64,000 nucleotides of DNA. Source: Liquorilactobacillus ghanensis DSM 18630 (GTDB taxonomy: Bacteria; Bacillota; Bacilli; Lactobacillales; Lactobacillaceae). The stretch covers positions 83,236 to 147,235 of the forward strand of contig NZ_AZGB01000003.1 of the NCBI RefSeq assembly GCF_001435235.1. The letters are read 5' to 3'. Position numbers and translations under genes: made by a program. The notes under the pieces are model-generated. The model searched no databases and was not told the DNA's origin. It worked only from the letters and a program-made list of their open reading frames with translations. Of this stretch, positions 43,674-52,147 are shown in pieces (the stretch's first letter is position 1; every line of letters starts with the position of its first letter).

Positions 43674-44243
43674 TTAAAGCTGTTCACTGAGTTGCTTAAG
43701 CTTAGCTACGACACCCTCCTTCCAACGATAGACTGTTGGCCGGGTAACACCGCAAAGGCGGGCAATCTCAGTTATATTTTTGCTTTGCAGCCGGTAGGCA
43801 AGGTAGAGCTGTTCTTTGGCCGTGCACATTTGCCAAAGCTGCTTAGCATACTCACCGACCAGCAGATTATCAGCAAAGGCTGCTGCCTGCGGATCGGGTG
43901 CTTCAAGCGGCTGGTTATCTTGGTTCGGGTCATCTTGTTCCAAACTCAAAGCCGTAATTTTTTTGGTTTGCTGGGAACGTAAAATATCCAGCAACCGCCA
44001 CCTGATCCGGCTGAAATAGTAGTTTTGTCGTTTCTTGTACGATAAATACGGCAGCTTTTTAGCGCTTTGGCGGGCTTCCAGTAAGATCAAAGCTCCTTCT
44101 TGCAATAAGTCTTCATAGTCGGAACGAGCCGGTGAAATACCCAGCGATTTGATCACACCGCGTAATAATCTGTAATCGGCGGCAGAGAATTTGGCTGATT
44201 GATAATTTGGTGCTGGCTGGTGGTGTCGTTTGTCTGCTGACAT
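43674..44243 (-). CDS. Sigma-70-family RNA polymerase sigma factor (SigH/ComX-like)
   Basis: This is an alternative sigma factor of 189 residues. Region 2 (about 25-95) includes YEDLLQEGALILLEA and the -10-recognition helix RIRWRLLDILRSQQ. Region 4 (about 135-185) ends with the helix-turn-helix NITEIARLCGVTRPTVYRWKE. This two-domain size fits SigH/ComX-type factors, which switch on late competence genes in some Firmicutes. AAAGGAG precedes the ATG on the minus strand. It lies between an EndA-like nuclease gene and a possible ComK-family gene, which supports a competence role, but an extracytoplasmic-type sigma without that role is possible. Confidence 0.82.
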   Translation of the reverse strand: MSADKRHHQPAPNYQSAKFSAADYRLLRGVIKSLGISPARSDYEDLLQEGALILLEARQSAKKLPYLSYKKRQNYYFSRIRWRLLDILRSQQTKKITALSLEQDDPNQDNQPLEAPDPQAAAFADNLLVGEYAKQLWQMCTAKEQLYLAYRLQSKNITEIARLCGVTRPTVYRWKEGVVAKLKQLSEQL

Positions 44244-44360
44244 AGAATTTACTCCTTTAATTTAGGTGTTTCTTGGCCAAGAACAACTCTAAGTTAACCA
44301 ATAATTATGGAACCGCCAACATAGAAATATTAATTAAATTTGCTATAACTAAAAAAGCCG

Positions 44361-44418
44361 TTGCAAAAAAATTAGATTTAATTTATTCTAATATATAGGG
44401 AATTATTAATAATAATTC
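44361..44418 (+). promoter_or_regulatory. Promoter and palindrome before the ComK-like gene
   Basis: TTGCAA (44361-44366), 17 bases and TATTCT (44384-44389) form a weak promoter. GAATTATT-AAT-AATAATTC (44400-44418) just downstream is a perfect 8-bp inverted repeat and could be an operator. Confidence 0.4.
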
Positions 44419-44465
44419 TTAGAAAGCTGGTCAATGTTCCAAAAAAACATTAAAGGGGTTTAGAG

Positions 44466-45224
44466 ATGAAAGAAATCACCTCAAAAGATTTAACCCAGTG
44501 GCTGTTTGAAAGAGCTAACTTTGATCCTAAAGCTGGGATCAATCGCAATGATACGCTGCTGCTGCTTGATTGCCGGGGACTAAAATCAAGTAAATGCAAG
44601 TCGTTATTAGTAGACCGCCACCATGGTGTAATCAGCAGTCCCAAGGAAACAAAACGTTTGCTGAATGAATGGTTCAAGCAGCAAACAATCGGATTATTAT
44701 TGCTGCGGGCAATGCAAAAACTGATTCTGCAAAAGGATCGGGTTCAATCATTAGCAATTGTTCATGGCAATGCAATGTTTGTTCCGCTCAGTGGGGCTAC
44801 CCAACATTCAACTAGTTGGGTGGCAATGCATAATTTAGCAAGCCAAGTTTATTTTCCGGCTGATCGGCAAACATTGCGTTTGAATTTTAAAGAAAACAAA
44901 CTGGATTTACCATTGATCGAGATCAAGGCTAATCAGAGTGTTTTCAAAAAGCAGTACCAGATCGCCCAAAAGATGATGCTGTTGCAGTACCAGCTGGCAC
45001 ACTGCTTGGCAGCAGAGTTCCGGATCGAGGAAGATAGTTTTTTGTTTCGCAGATGTCTGGAATCAGTTCACGAATTTAATTGCTATCATCCGCAAAAATT
45101 CTTGGAACTTTATCATCTCGAATTACTGGATAGCTTTTCCAAAGAATGTTGGGATGAAAAAATGTCTAACGAACAGCTTATCCGCCGTTACAAAGAAGTT
45201 ACCAGCAAGTATGATTTGTTTTAA
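44466..45224 (+). CDS. Possible ComK-family competence regulator
   Basis: This is a 252-residue protein without membrane segments. The central part resembles Bacillus ComK in order and spacing: a FVPLS-T-TSWVAMH block near 106-123 (ComK: FPT-S-TRP-C-WISH-H), then a strand ending in NKLDLPLIEIK near 147-157 (ComK: NGKTMELPISYN), then a helix FKKQYQIAQKMM. It has an extra C-terminal region of about 70 residues. The match is by eye and weak in identity, so this is a hypothesis. GGGG precedes the ATG. The next gene follows by 36 bases with its own strong site. Confidence 0.45.
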   Translation: MKEITSKDLTQWLFERANFDPKAGINRNDTLLLLDCRGLKSSKCKSLLVDRHHGVISSPKETKRLLNEWFKQQTIGLLLLRAMQKLILQKDRVQSLAIVHGNAMFVPLSGATQHSTSWVAMHNLASQVYFPADRQTLRLNFKENKLDLPLIEIKANQSVFKKQYQIAQKMMLLQYQLAHCLAAEFRIEEDSFLFRRCLESVHEFNCYHPQKFLELYHLELLDSFSKECWDEKMSNEQLIRRYKEVTSKYDLF

Positions 45225-45260
45225 GCAGTTGACCATATAAAACCAAGGAGGACACCAATC

Positions 45261-45860
45261 ATGCCCGAAGAAACTAAAATAAAATTTTTAGACGAGAAAA
45301 CTGTTAACGAATTACATCAAAAGAACCGGATCGATTTACCACGGATGGAGTTGCAGGATAATAAAGAACAACTGACAACTGACTTGGTAATGACTTACGA
45401 GAATCCACTTTGGCGAGACATTATGTATGCACAGCTTTACCGGCAGTCGGCTGCCTTAAGCTTCATGGCGGACGGCAAGGAATATGCCATGTTGGAGTTC
45501 CAAGAGCCATCAGACGACGAAGCTGACAAATTAATTGCCAGCTGTCATGAAGTTCATGAGTATATCGGTCAATTGGAATTTAACTTGAAACTGGATCACT
45601 TGCCGGTCAGAAGTGTTTGGGATGTTACTGAAGACGAAGAAGCAGCTGATGGTCTGGTTGAAAAAGAGCGTGTTTATTCACTGATGCGCTATAAGCGTAA
45701 AATCAAACGCAATCTCAGACGGCAAAAAGATCTAGTGATCGTCGGTTTTAAAGCGTATCGTTCTGGGAGATTGCTGGAACACGTGGATCAGTTGAGCAGC
45801 CAATTTGATAACAATGAGCTGCTGGCACGATATACGGAGTGGTTAAATACTGATGAATAA
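45261..45860 (+). CDS. Uncharacterised acidic protein
   Basis: I do not recognise this 199-residue protein. It is soluble, rich in Glu and Asp, with an extended helical part and a basic stretch near 142-157 (RYKRKIKRNLRRQK) that could contact nucleic acid. AAGGAGG lies before the ATG, and a strong terminator follows. The 36-base gap suggests co-transcription with the ComK-like gene, so it may be a partner or target in the same process. Confidence 0.6.
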   Translation: MPEETKIKFLDEKTVNELHQKNRIDLPRMELQDNKEQLTTDLVMTYENPLWRDIMYAQLYRQSAALSFMADGKEYAMLEFQEPSDDEADKLIASCHEVHEYIGQLEFNLKLDHLPVRSVWDVTEDEEAADGLVEKERVYSLMRYKRKIKRNLRRQKDLVIVGFKAYRSGRLLEHVDQLSSQFDNNELLARYTEWLNTDE

Positions 45861-45936
45861 TTTAAGCAACAACAGTAATGATTTATAAAAACAACAAAAG
45901 AATTATGAATAAAGCATAAACAGTTTTTCTAGAAAG

Positions 45937-45967
45937 CACCGCCAAAAAGATTTGGCGGTGTTTTTTG
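45937..45967 (+). terminator. Terminator
   Basis: A perfect 10-bp stem pairs CACCGCCAAA (45937-45946) with TTTGGCGGTG (45951-45960), followed by TTTTTT. The rest of 45861-46223 holds only the EPS promoter. Confidence 0.95.
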
Positions 45968-46137
45968 TTACCCAAAAAGAAGGTAAGTTAATATATCAAA
46001 ATATTCTCGTCGACATTTATAGCGATTTCTAGCAATTTTCATCGAAAATGGATAGGAACGTAAACAAATTATTATTAATTTTACACTTTCTTAATGTATT
46101 TAAAAATTACTGTGTAAATTAAAAGTGAATTATAATA

Positions 46138-46166
46138 TTTAAAATCAGATAAATACAGTGTATAAT
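46138..46166 (+). promoter_or_regulatory. Promoter of the EPS locus
   Basis: TTTAAA (46138-46143), 17 bases, then a perfect TATAAT (46161-46166), about 58 bases before the first EPS gene. Another TATAAT at 46131-46136 has no good -35. Confidence 0.6.
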
Positions 46167-46223
46167 AAATCCATGACTGATTTCTGTAGAAAATTTCTGT
46201 GAGAAATAGCAGGGGGATAGAGG

Positions 46224-46889
46224 ATGTTAAGGTACGGAATTCGTGAAAGACGGGCTTTTCTAGATCAAGCGGCAATTGATCATCGTTATATCTATCATGC
46301 ACTTAAACGTTTGGAAGATGTAATTTTAAGTGTAGGCGGACTGATTCTTTTATCGCCGTTGCTGATTGGGGTCGCAATTGCCATCAAAATTGATGACAAA
46401 GGTCCAGTTTTCTATCGACAAGAACGAGTCGGACATCGTGGAAAACGATTCATGATGTTTAAGTTTCGTTCAATGTGTGTTGATGCAGAAGAAAAGCTTA
46501 AAGAACTACAAAAATATAATGAAGTTGAAGGAGCAATGTTTAAAATCAAGCAAGATCCCCGAGTAACCAGAATTGGACGTTTTATCCGCCGCTACAGTAT
46601 TGATGAATTACCACAACTATTCAACGTGCTGGCTGGTGACATGAGTCTAGTTGGGCCGCGACCACCGCTGCCGCGTGAATTAAAGGAGTATACCGAGTAT
46701 GATAAACAGCGGTTATACGTAATCCCTGGCTGTACGGGATTATGGCAAGTCAGTGGTAGAAATGATGTCGGTTTCCACGAAATGGTGGAACTTGATTTAA
46801 AGTATATCCGCAAGAGTGGCTTTCTATATGATTTAGGTATTATGTTAAAAACAATTAAAATTATGGTGTTCCCAAATGGGGCATATTAG
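46224..46889 (+). CDS. Priming undecaprenyl-phosphate sugar-1-phosphate transferase
   Basis: This membrane enzyme of 221 residues starts EPS repeat-unit synthesis by moving a sugar-1-phosphate from a nucleotide sugar to undecaprenyl phosphate. One membrane segment (about 32-53) precedes the catalytic domain, with GPVFYRQERVG, MFKFRSM, the DELPQLFNVL-GDMSLVGPRPP block and PGCTGLWQVSGRN all in place. It is the short form without the extra N-terminal helices of WbaP. AGGGGGATAGAGG precedes the ATG. Which sugar it transfers cannot be read directly. No wzd/wze/wzb regulators precede it. Confidence 0.93.
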   Translation: MLRYGIRERRAFLDQAAIDHRYIYHALKRLEDVILSVGGLILLSPLLIGVAIAIKIDDKGPVFYRQERVGHRGKRFMMFKFRSMCVDAEEKLKELQKYNEVEGAMFKIKQDPRVTRIGRFIRRYSIDELPQLFNVLAGDMSLVGPRPPLPRELKEYTEYDKQRLYVIPGCTGLWQVSGRNDVGFHEMVELDLKYIRKSGFLYDLGIMLKTIKIMVFPNGAY

Positions 46890-47960
46890 AAGAGGTTGTA
46901 AGAATTTAAACTTGAAAGCAAGTTTGGATGCAAGGTTGACTTATGAAGATGCAGATTATGTAGTGATTGCATCTCCGACAAACTACGATAGCGAAAAAAA
47001 TTATTTTGATACATCAGCTGTTGAAGCTGTAATTAAATTGGTTAACCAGTATAATTCGTAAGTTTACATGATCATCAAGTCAATAATTTCAGTTGGTTAT
47101 ACCAAGAATGATTCGTGAAAAAATGAATTCTGATAAGATTTTATTCAGTTCAGAATTCTTAAGAGAAGGACATGCACTGTATGATAATCTTTATCTGTCA
47201 AGAATCGTAGTCGGTACTGATAAAAATGATTCGGCTTTGGTACAAGCAGCTGAAACTTTTGCTGGTTTGTTGCAAGAAGATGCAATTGATACTTTGATAA
47301 TGGGATTTACCGAAGTAGAAGCAGTTAAATTATTCACTAATACTTACTTAGCATTGCGTGTCAGCTACTTTAATGAGTTGGATATTATGCTAAAAGCAAG
47401 GGATTAAACACTAAACAAATTATTGACGGTGTTTGTTTGGATACAAGAATTGGCAAACAGGACAATAATCCGTCTTTTGGTTATGGAGGATACTGTTTAC
47501 CAAAGGATACAAAGCAATTGTTAGCTAACTATCAAGATGTCCCACAGAATTTGATTGAAGCAATTGTAAAATCAAATGATACCCGAAAAGATTTTATTGC
47601 TGATTGGGTTTTACAAAAAGCTGGTTATTATAGTTATGGAGAGAATAATCAATTCAATCCAGTAGAGGAAAAAAATCACTGTTGGTGTCTATTATTTAAC
47701 AATGAAATCAAATAGTGATAATTTTCGACAAAGCAGTATTCAAGGCGTAATGAATCATTTGAATGTTAAGGGGAAGGTGTACAGGTAATTATTTATGAAC
47801 CAACTTTGAAAAATGGACAGTCTTTTTTGGCAGTGAAGTTGTTAATGATATCTGCCGATTTAAAAAAGAAAGTAATATTATTTTAGTAAATAGAAATAAT
47901 TCAGTTTTGGAAGAGGTACGCAATAAAGTTTATATGCGAGATGTTTTTAGAAATAATTAG
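46890..47960 (+). pseudogene. ugd: UDP-glucose 6-dehydrogenase, decayed
   Basis: About a kilobase keeps recognisable Ugd sequence spread over several frames: an early DADYVVIASPTNYD and DTSAVEAVIKLV, then [18 protein letters not shown], then the catalytic-cysteine region [15 protein letters not shown], and finally [13 protein letters not shown]. The first about 70 residues, including the NAD-binding GXGXXG, are missing. An in-frame TAA (47059-47061) and frame changes near 47085, 47400, 47675 and 47790 break the rest. It cannot make UDP-glucuronate. The break begins right at the stop of the priming transferase gene, suggesting a deletion there. Confidence 0.88.
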
Positions 47961-47983
47961 TAATTTGATTGGAGAGTTTTTGT

Positions 47984-49150
47984 GTGAAAGATGTATTCAT
48001 AGTTGGATCAAAAGGGATACCGGCAAAATATGGTGGTTTTGAAACATTTGTTGATAATTTAGTTTCTCGTCAAGTCAATAGAGATATTAAATATCATGTT
48101 GCATGCATGACATTTAATAAAAAAGTTAGACAGTATGATTATAATGGAGCTGATTGTCAGGAAATTAGTGTTCCTAATGTTGGCGGGGCAAAAGCAATTA
48201 TTTATGATTTAAAGGCTTTAAATTGGTCTTTGAAAGAAATTAAAGAAAATAAATTGCAAAATGGAATTGTCTATATTTTGGCATGTAGAATAGGTCCATT
48301 TTTACATAACTATATTGACAAATTTCATAAGTATGGATTTAAAGTTTGGGTTAATCCAGACGGTCATGAATGGAAAAGGGCAAAGTGGTCTAAACCCGTT
48401 CGACAGTATTGGAAGTATTCAGAGCGTTTAATGGTAAAAAATGCTGATTTCTTGATATGTGATAGTAGAACAATTGAAAAATATATTCATGATGAATATA
48501 GCAAATATAATCCACAGACTACATTTATTGCATATGGTGCTGATATTACAAAATCCAGTTTATCAAAAGAAAATAAGAATGTGCAGAATTGGTACAAGAA
48601 GTTTGGTATTATTTTAGACGATTATTTTCTAATAGTTGGTCGATTTGTTCCAGAAAATAATTTTGAAACAATGATTAGAGAATTTATGAGTAGCAATGTT
48701 AAAAATGATTTAGTTATCATCACAAATGTTGAAAAAAATAAATTTTATGACGAATTAAAAGAAAAGACTCATTTTGATAAAGATTCGCGAATAAAATTCG
48801 TTGGAACCGTTTATGATCAACAATTATTAAAGTTTATTAGAGAGCATGCTTTAGCATATATTCATGGTCATTCAGTTGGTGGAACGAACCCATCACTTCT
48901 GGAAGCTTTGGCAAGCACTAAAGTAAATTTATTGTATAATGTGGGATTCAATCAAGAAGTTGCAAGGGATACTTCTTTATATTGGGATAAAGTTAAAGGA
49001 AGTTTGAAAAATATTCTGGAAATCACAGTTAAATTTACAGAAAAGGAAATTTCGGAATATGATCAGAGTTCTGAACATCAAGTTATAGATTATTATTCTT
49101 GGAAAAAAATTATAAACGATTATGAATTTACTATTATGGGTAAGAAATGA
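47984..49150 (+). CDS. DUF1972-type glycosyltransferase (rhamnosyltransferase candidate)
   Basis: This is a GT-B glycosyltransferase of 388 residues. The N-terminal domain (about 1-185) has the VGSKGIPAKYGGFETF opening typical of the DUF1972 family, whose members such as Cps2T add rhamnose to the lipid-linked first sugar. The C-terminal nucleotide-sugar domain contains the SVGGTNPSLLEALAS-type motif near 300-315. Family knowledge plus the rfb genes in the locus make dTDP-rhamnose the likely donor. The GTG at 47984 follows GGAGAG. The gene overlaps the next by 4 bases. Codon use is visibly more AT-rich than in the flanking rfb genes. Confidence 0.85.
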   Translation: MKDVFIVGSKGIPAKYGGFETFVDNLVSRQVNRDIKYHVACMTFNKKVRQYDYNGADCQEISVPNVGGAKAIIYDLKALNWSLKEIKENKLQNGIVYILACRIGPFLHNYIDKFHKYGFKVWVNPDGHEWKRAKWSKPVRQYWKYSERLMVKNADFLICDSRTIEKYIHDEYSKYNPQTTFIAYGADITKSSLSKENKNVQNWYKKFGIILDDYFLIVGRFVPENNFETMIREFMSSNVKNDLVIITNVEKNKFYDELKEKTHFDKDSRIKFVGTVYDQQLLKFIREHALAYIHGHSVGGTNPSLLEALASTKVNLLYNVGFNQEVARDTSLYWDKVKGSLKNILEITVKFTEKEISEYDQSSEHQVIDYYSWKKIINDYEFTIMGKK

Positions 49151-50307
49151 TGAAAAATATATTATATTTACATGCCGGAGCAGAAATGTATGGTGCTGAT
49201 AAGATTCTTTTAGAACTTGTCACGGGATTAGATAAAACAAAGTTTAATCCGATTGTTATTTTACCAAATGAAGGTATTTTAAAGGAAAAGTTGCAGAAAA
49301 AGGGAATAAATACGTATGTTATAAATTATCCGATATTACGTCGGAAATATTTTAATTTAAAAGGCATTATTAATTATAGTGTTGATTATTTTAAATATTC
49401 TAGAAGGATAATCGATTTTTTGAATAAAAGAAAATTAAAAATAGATATTATTCATGTTAATACGACAGCTGTTCTTGAGGGAATATATTTAAAGAAAAAA
49501 TTAAATACCAAATTACTTTGGCATGTTCATGAAATTATAATTAATCCTAAATTTGTTTTTAAAACTATTAGTTGGTTAATTGGGAAGTACGCTGATAAAT
49601 GTGTAGTTGTTTCAAAGGCTGTAAAAATCCATTTACTTAAATCTAATAATATAGAATCTGGTAAAATTGAAATTATTTATAATGGTGTTGATTCCAATAA
49701 ATTTAGTTCAAATGTTGAAAATCGTTATCTTTTTAAAGAGCTAAATATTCCGAGAAATTCAATCAGGGTTGGTGTAATAGGGCGGATTAATGCATGGAAA
49801 GGACAAGATGATTTTCTAGATGCTGCTATTCCTTTGTTAGATATACATCCTACCCTATATCTCTTTATTATTGGTAGTGCCTTTTCAGGACAAGAGTGGA
49901 GAGTGTCTGCTTTAAAAAAGAGAATTAAAAAGGAGCAGAATAATTCTCGTATTATTTATTTGCCATTTCGAGAAGATGTTGCAGCGATTCAAAATTTCTT
50001 AAATTTATTAGTGTTACCAAGCATTAATCCAGATCCATTACCTACTGTAGTTTTAGAAGCAATGGCTTGTGGGAAACCCGTTGTTGGATATGCCCACGGA
50101 GGTGTTACAGAGATGGTAAGTGATAATTATAATGGACTTTTGGCGGAACCAAGAGATACAGTAGATTTAAGACTTAAAATAAGTAGTATAATATCCTCGC
50201 CACAAAAAATTGCAAAATTAGGAATTAATTCAAAAAAAAGACAGTTAAAATACTTTTCTGTTGAATCACTTATAATGAATTTTGAATCAATATATGACCG
50301 TATTTAA
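49147..50307 (+). CDS. GT4-family glycosyltransferase
   Basis: This is a GT-B retaining glycosyltransferase of 386 residues. The N-terminal acceptor domain starts with LYLHAGAEMYGADKIL. The C-terminal donor domain has the EX7E-type motif in PLPTVVLEAMACGKPVVG (about 298-315). It acts on the cytosolic side of the membrane in EPS repeat-unit assembly. The donor sugar is unknown. It overlaps the preceding gene by 4 bases, so the two are translationally coupled. AT-rich codon use continues. Confidence 0.9.
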   Translation: MMKNILYLHAGAEMYGADKILLELVTGLDKTKFNPIVILPNEGILKEKLQKKGINTYVINYPILRRKYFNLKGIINYSVDYFKYSRRIIDFLNKRKLKIDIIHVNTTAVLEGIYLKKKLNTKLLWHVHEIIINPKFVFKTISWLIGKYADKCVVVSKAVKIHLLKSNNIESGKIEIIYNGVDSNKFSSNVENRYLFKELNIPRNSIRVGVIGRINAWKGQDDFLDAAIPLLDIHPTLYLFIIGSAFSGQEWRVSALKKRIKKEQNNSRIIYLPFREDVAAIQNFLNLLVLPSINPDPLPTVVLEAMACGKPVVGYAHGGVTEMVSDNYNGLLAEPRDTVDLRLKISSIISSPQKIAKLGINSKKRQLKYFSVESLIMNFESIYDRI

Positions 50308-50368
50308 TAATTAACTACAATATGTTTTTTATTTAAACAATTGTAATAATCTATAAGGAAGTAAATTA

Positions 50369-51289
50369 ATGAATAAGCAAGCTTTTTTAATTATGGCTGA
50401 TTCGAATGCTGAACAATTAAAAACTTTAATAATGTTATTGGATAGTAAGTTCGTAGACATTTATGTACATATTGATAAAAAATCAAAAATTAATACAAAA
50501 CTATTTAATGGTATCACTAAGCAAAGCAAAGTCTTTTTTGTACCCAGAATGGATGTTTTTTGGGGAGGACTTAGTATGATTAAATGTGAATATGGACTGT
50601 TTAAGTATGCGTTAAAAAATGGAACGTATAGTTATTTTCATCTTATTTCTGGAAAAGATATTCCATTAAGATCTGTTGATGAAATATATAATTTCTTTGA
50701 ATCCCATTTAAATCAAGAGTTTGTAGCATTTGAAACGGTACAAAACTTTCAACATGCGAGAGCGACTGAAAGAGTATCTTTTTATCATTTTATGCCTGAA
50801 ATGTCTTTTAAAAGTTCCAAAAAATGGGTAAGCATTAATTTTTGGAAAATTTATAGAAAATTTGAATCCGATTTACAGAGAATTCTGAAAATTGATCTTT
50901 TTAGTAAGTACAAGTTGGATTTAAAGTATGGTAGTCAGTGGGTAAGCGTTGATACTGAATTTTTAGAGTACTTGATAAGCAAGGAAGAATTTGTTTATAA
51001 AATCTTTAAAAACGCAGTGTTGTCTGATGAACTGTTTATTCAAACAATTTTGTACAATAATGATTATTTTCGGAAAAAACTATTTTATTTTAATAATACC
51101 TTAGAATACTCAAATTTAAGGTATATAGATTGGAATAGAGGAAGACCCTATATTTGGAGAATTGATGATAAAGAAAAACTTATTGATGCTTCGAAAAGAG
51201 GATTTATGTTTGCTAGAAAATTTGATACTAAAGTCGATAAAAATATTATTTGTTTCTTATCAAAACGAGAAAGCAGTTGGAAAAATTAA
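50369..51289 (+). CDS. GT14 (core-2/I-branching-type) glycosyltransferase
   Basis: This is a 306-residue transferase of the Branch family (GT14), named after eukaryotic beta-1,6-N-acetylglucosaminyltransferases. Bacterial members occur in EPS clusters. Visible landmarks are the opening QAFLIMADSN, VYVHIDKKS-like IYVHIDKKS near 30-39, the VFWGGLSMI segment near 62-70, FHLISGKDIPL near 91-101, and the GSQWVSVD strand near 191-198. It likely adds a branch or chain sugar; donor and linkage are unknown. AAGGAAG precedes the ATG. A second GT14 gene lies 2.3 kb downstream. Confidence 0.88.
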   Translation: MNKQAFLIMADSNAEQLKTLIMLLDSKFVDIYVHIDKKSKINTKLFNGITKQSKVFFVPRMDVFWGGLSMIKCEYGLFKYALKNGTYSYFHLISGKDIPLRSVDEIYNFFESHLNQEFVAFETVQNFQHARATERVSFYHFMPEMSFKSSKKWVSINFWKIYRKFESDLQRILKIDLFSKYKLDLKYGSQWVSVDTEFLEYLISKEEFVYKIFKNAVLSDELFIQTILYNNDYFRKKLFYFNNTLEYSNLRYIDWNRGRPYIWRIDDKEKLIDASKRGFMFARKFDTKVDKNIICFLSKRESSWKN

Positions 51290-52105
51290 ATGGAAAAACT
51301 TATTATTATTATTGTGACTTATAACCCTAAGATTAATGATTTTGTTAATAATTTAAATGTGTTTATAGGGTCGGAATATAATATTGTAATTGTGGACAAT
51401 GGCTCCTCTAATATTGGTATTATTGAAAAAAGTATTAATAAAGTTAATTTAAATGATAATGTCCATCTAATTAAACTAAAAAAGAATTACGGCATAGGCT
51501 ATGCTCAAAACAAAGCAATAGAAGTATTTAGAAATTTTGATTATTATATTTTTTTTGATCAGGACAGTAATATGGAAAGTAAAAATCTAAACAAACTTTT
51601 AGATACGTTTAAAAAAATTGAGTTAGAAGATCATGATATAGTTGCTGTAGGTCCAATTCAAGATGTAGATACAGATGAAAAAGAATATTTTAAAGTGTCT
51701 AAACTTATAAGTTCTGGTATGTTGATTTCCAAAAAAGCCTTTTGTGAAATTGGTCAGTTTAAGAGTGAATTTTTTATAGACTTTATAGATTACGAGTGGT
51801 GCTGGCGAGCATTGAGTATGGGTAGAAATTTATACAAAGCTAATATACACTTCAATCATGAGACTAACGGAGTGAATAGAAAGTTTGGACATACTATTGA
51901 TCCAGATTTTAGATTGTTTTATATTTACAGGAATGCTACATATATTATACTTTATGAAAATGTAATTTCCTTGGAAAAGTTGAGATTAATTTTTAGGTTG
52001 GGTGCCAAATTTTTATTTCAAATATTATTAAAAAATTCATTCTATAGAATGAAGATATGTTTGGAAGGTATACATAAAGGTATGATGAAGAGTTTTAATA
52101 ACTAA
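51290..52105 (+). CDS. GT2-family glycosyltransferase (rhamnosyltransferase-like)
   Basis: This is an inverting GT-A glycosyltransferase of 271 residues. The nucleotide-binding opening is IIIVTYNP with VDNGS near 36-40, and the metal site is DQDS near 86-89, a form common in WbbL/RfbF-type rhamnosyltransferases. A later DYEWCWRA segment is the typical acceptor-side motif. With dTDP-rhamnose made by the rfb genes of this locus, a second rhamnose transfer is plausible. The ATG abuts the stop of the preceding GT14 gene. Confidence 0.88.
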   Translation: MEKLIIIIVTYNPKINDFVNNLNVFIGSEYNIVIVDNGSSNIGIIEKSINKVNLNDNVHLIKLKKNYGIGYAQNKAIEVFRNFDYYIFFDQDSNMESKNLNKLLDTFKKIELEDHDIVAVGPIQDVDTDEKEYFKVSKLISSGMLISKKAFCEIGQFKSEFFIDFIDYEWCWRALSMGRNLYKANIHFNHETNGVNRKFGHTIDPDFRLFYIYRNATYIILYENVISLEKLRLIFRLGAKFLFQILLKNSFYRMKICLEGIHKGMMKSFNN

Positions 52106-52147
52106 TCTTGTAAGAAGTATTTTATACAAAAAAGGGGTGATTTTATA

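Noticed and set aside
46081..46302. Minus-strand frame over the EPS promoter
   Set aside because: It covers the promoter and start of the priming transferase and has no ribosome site or similarity.
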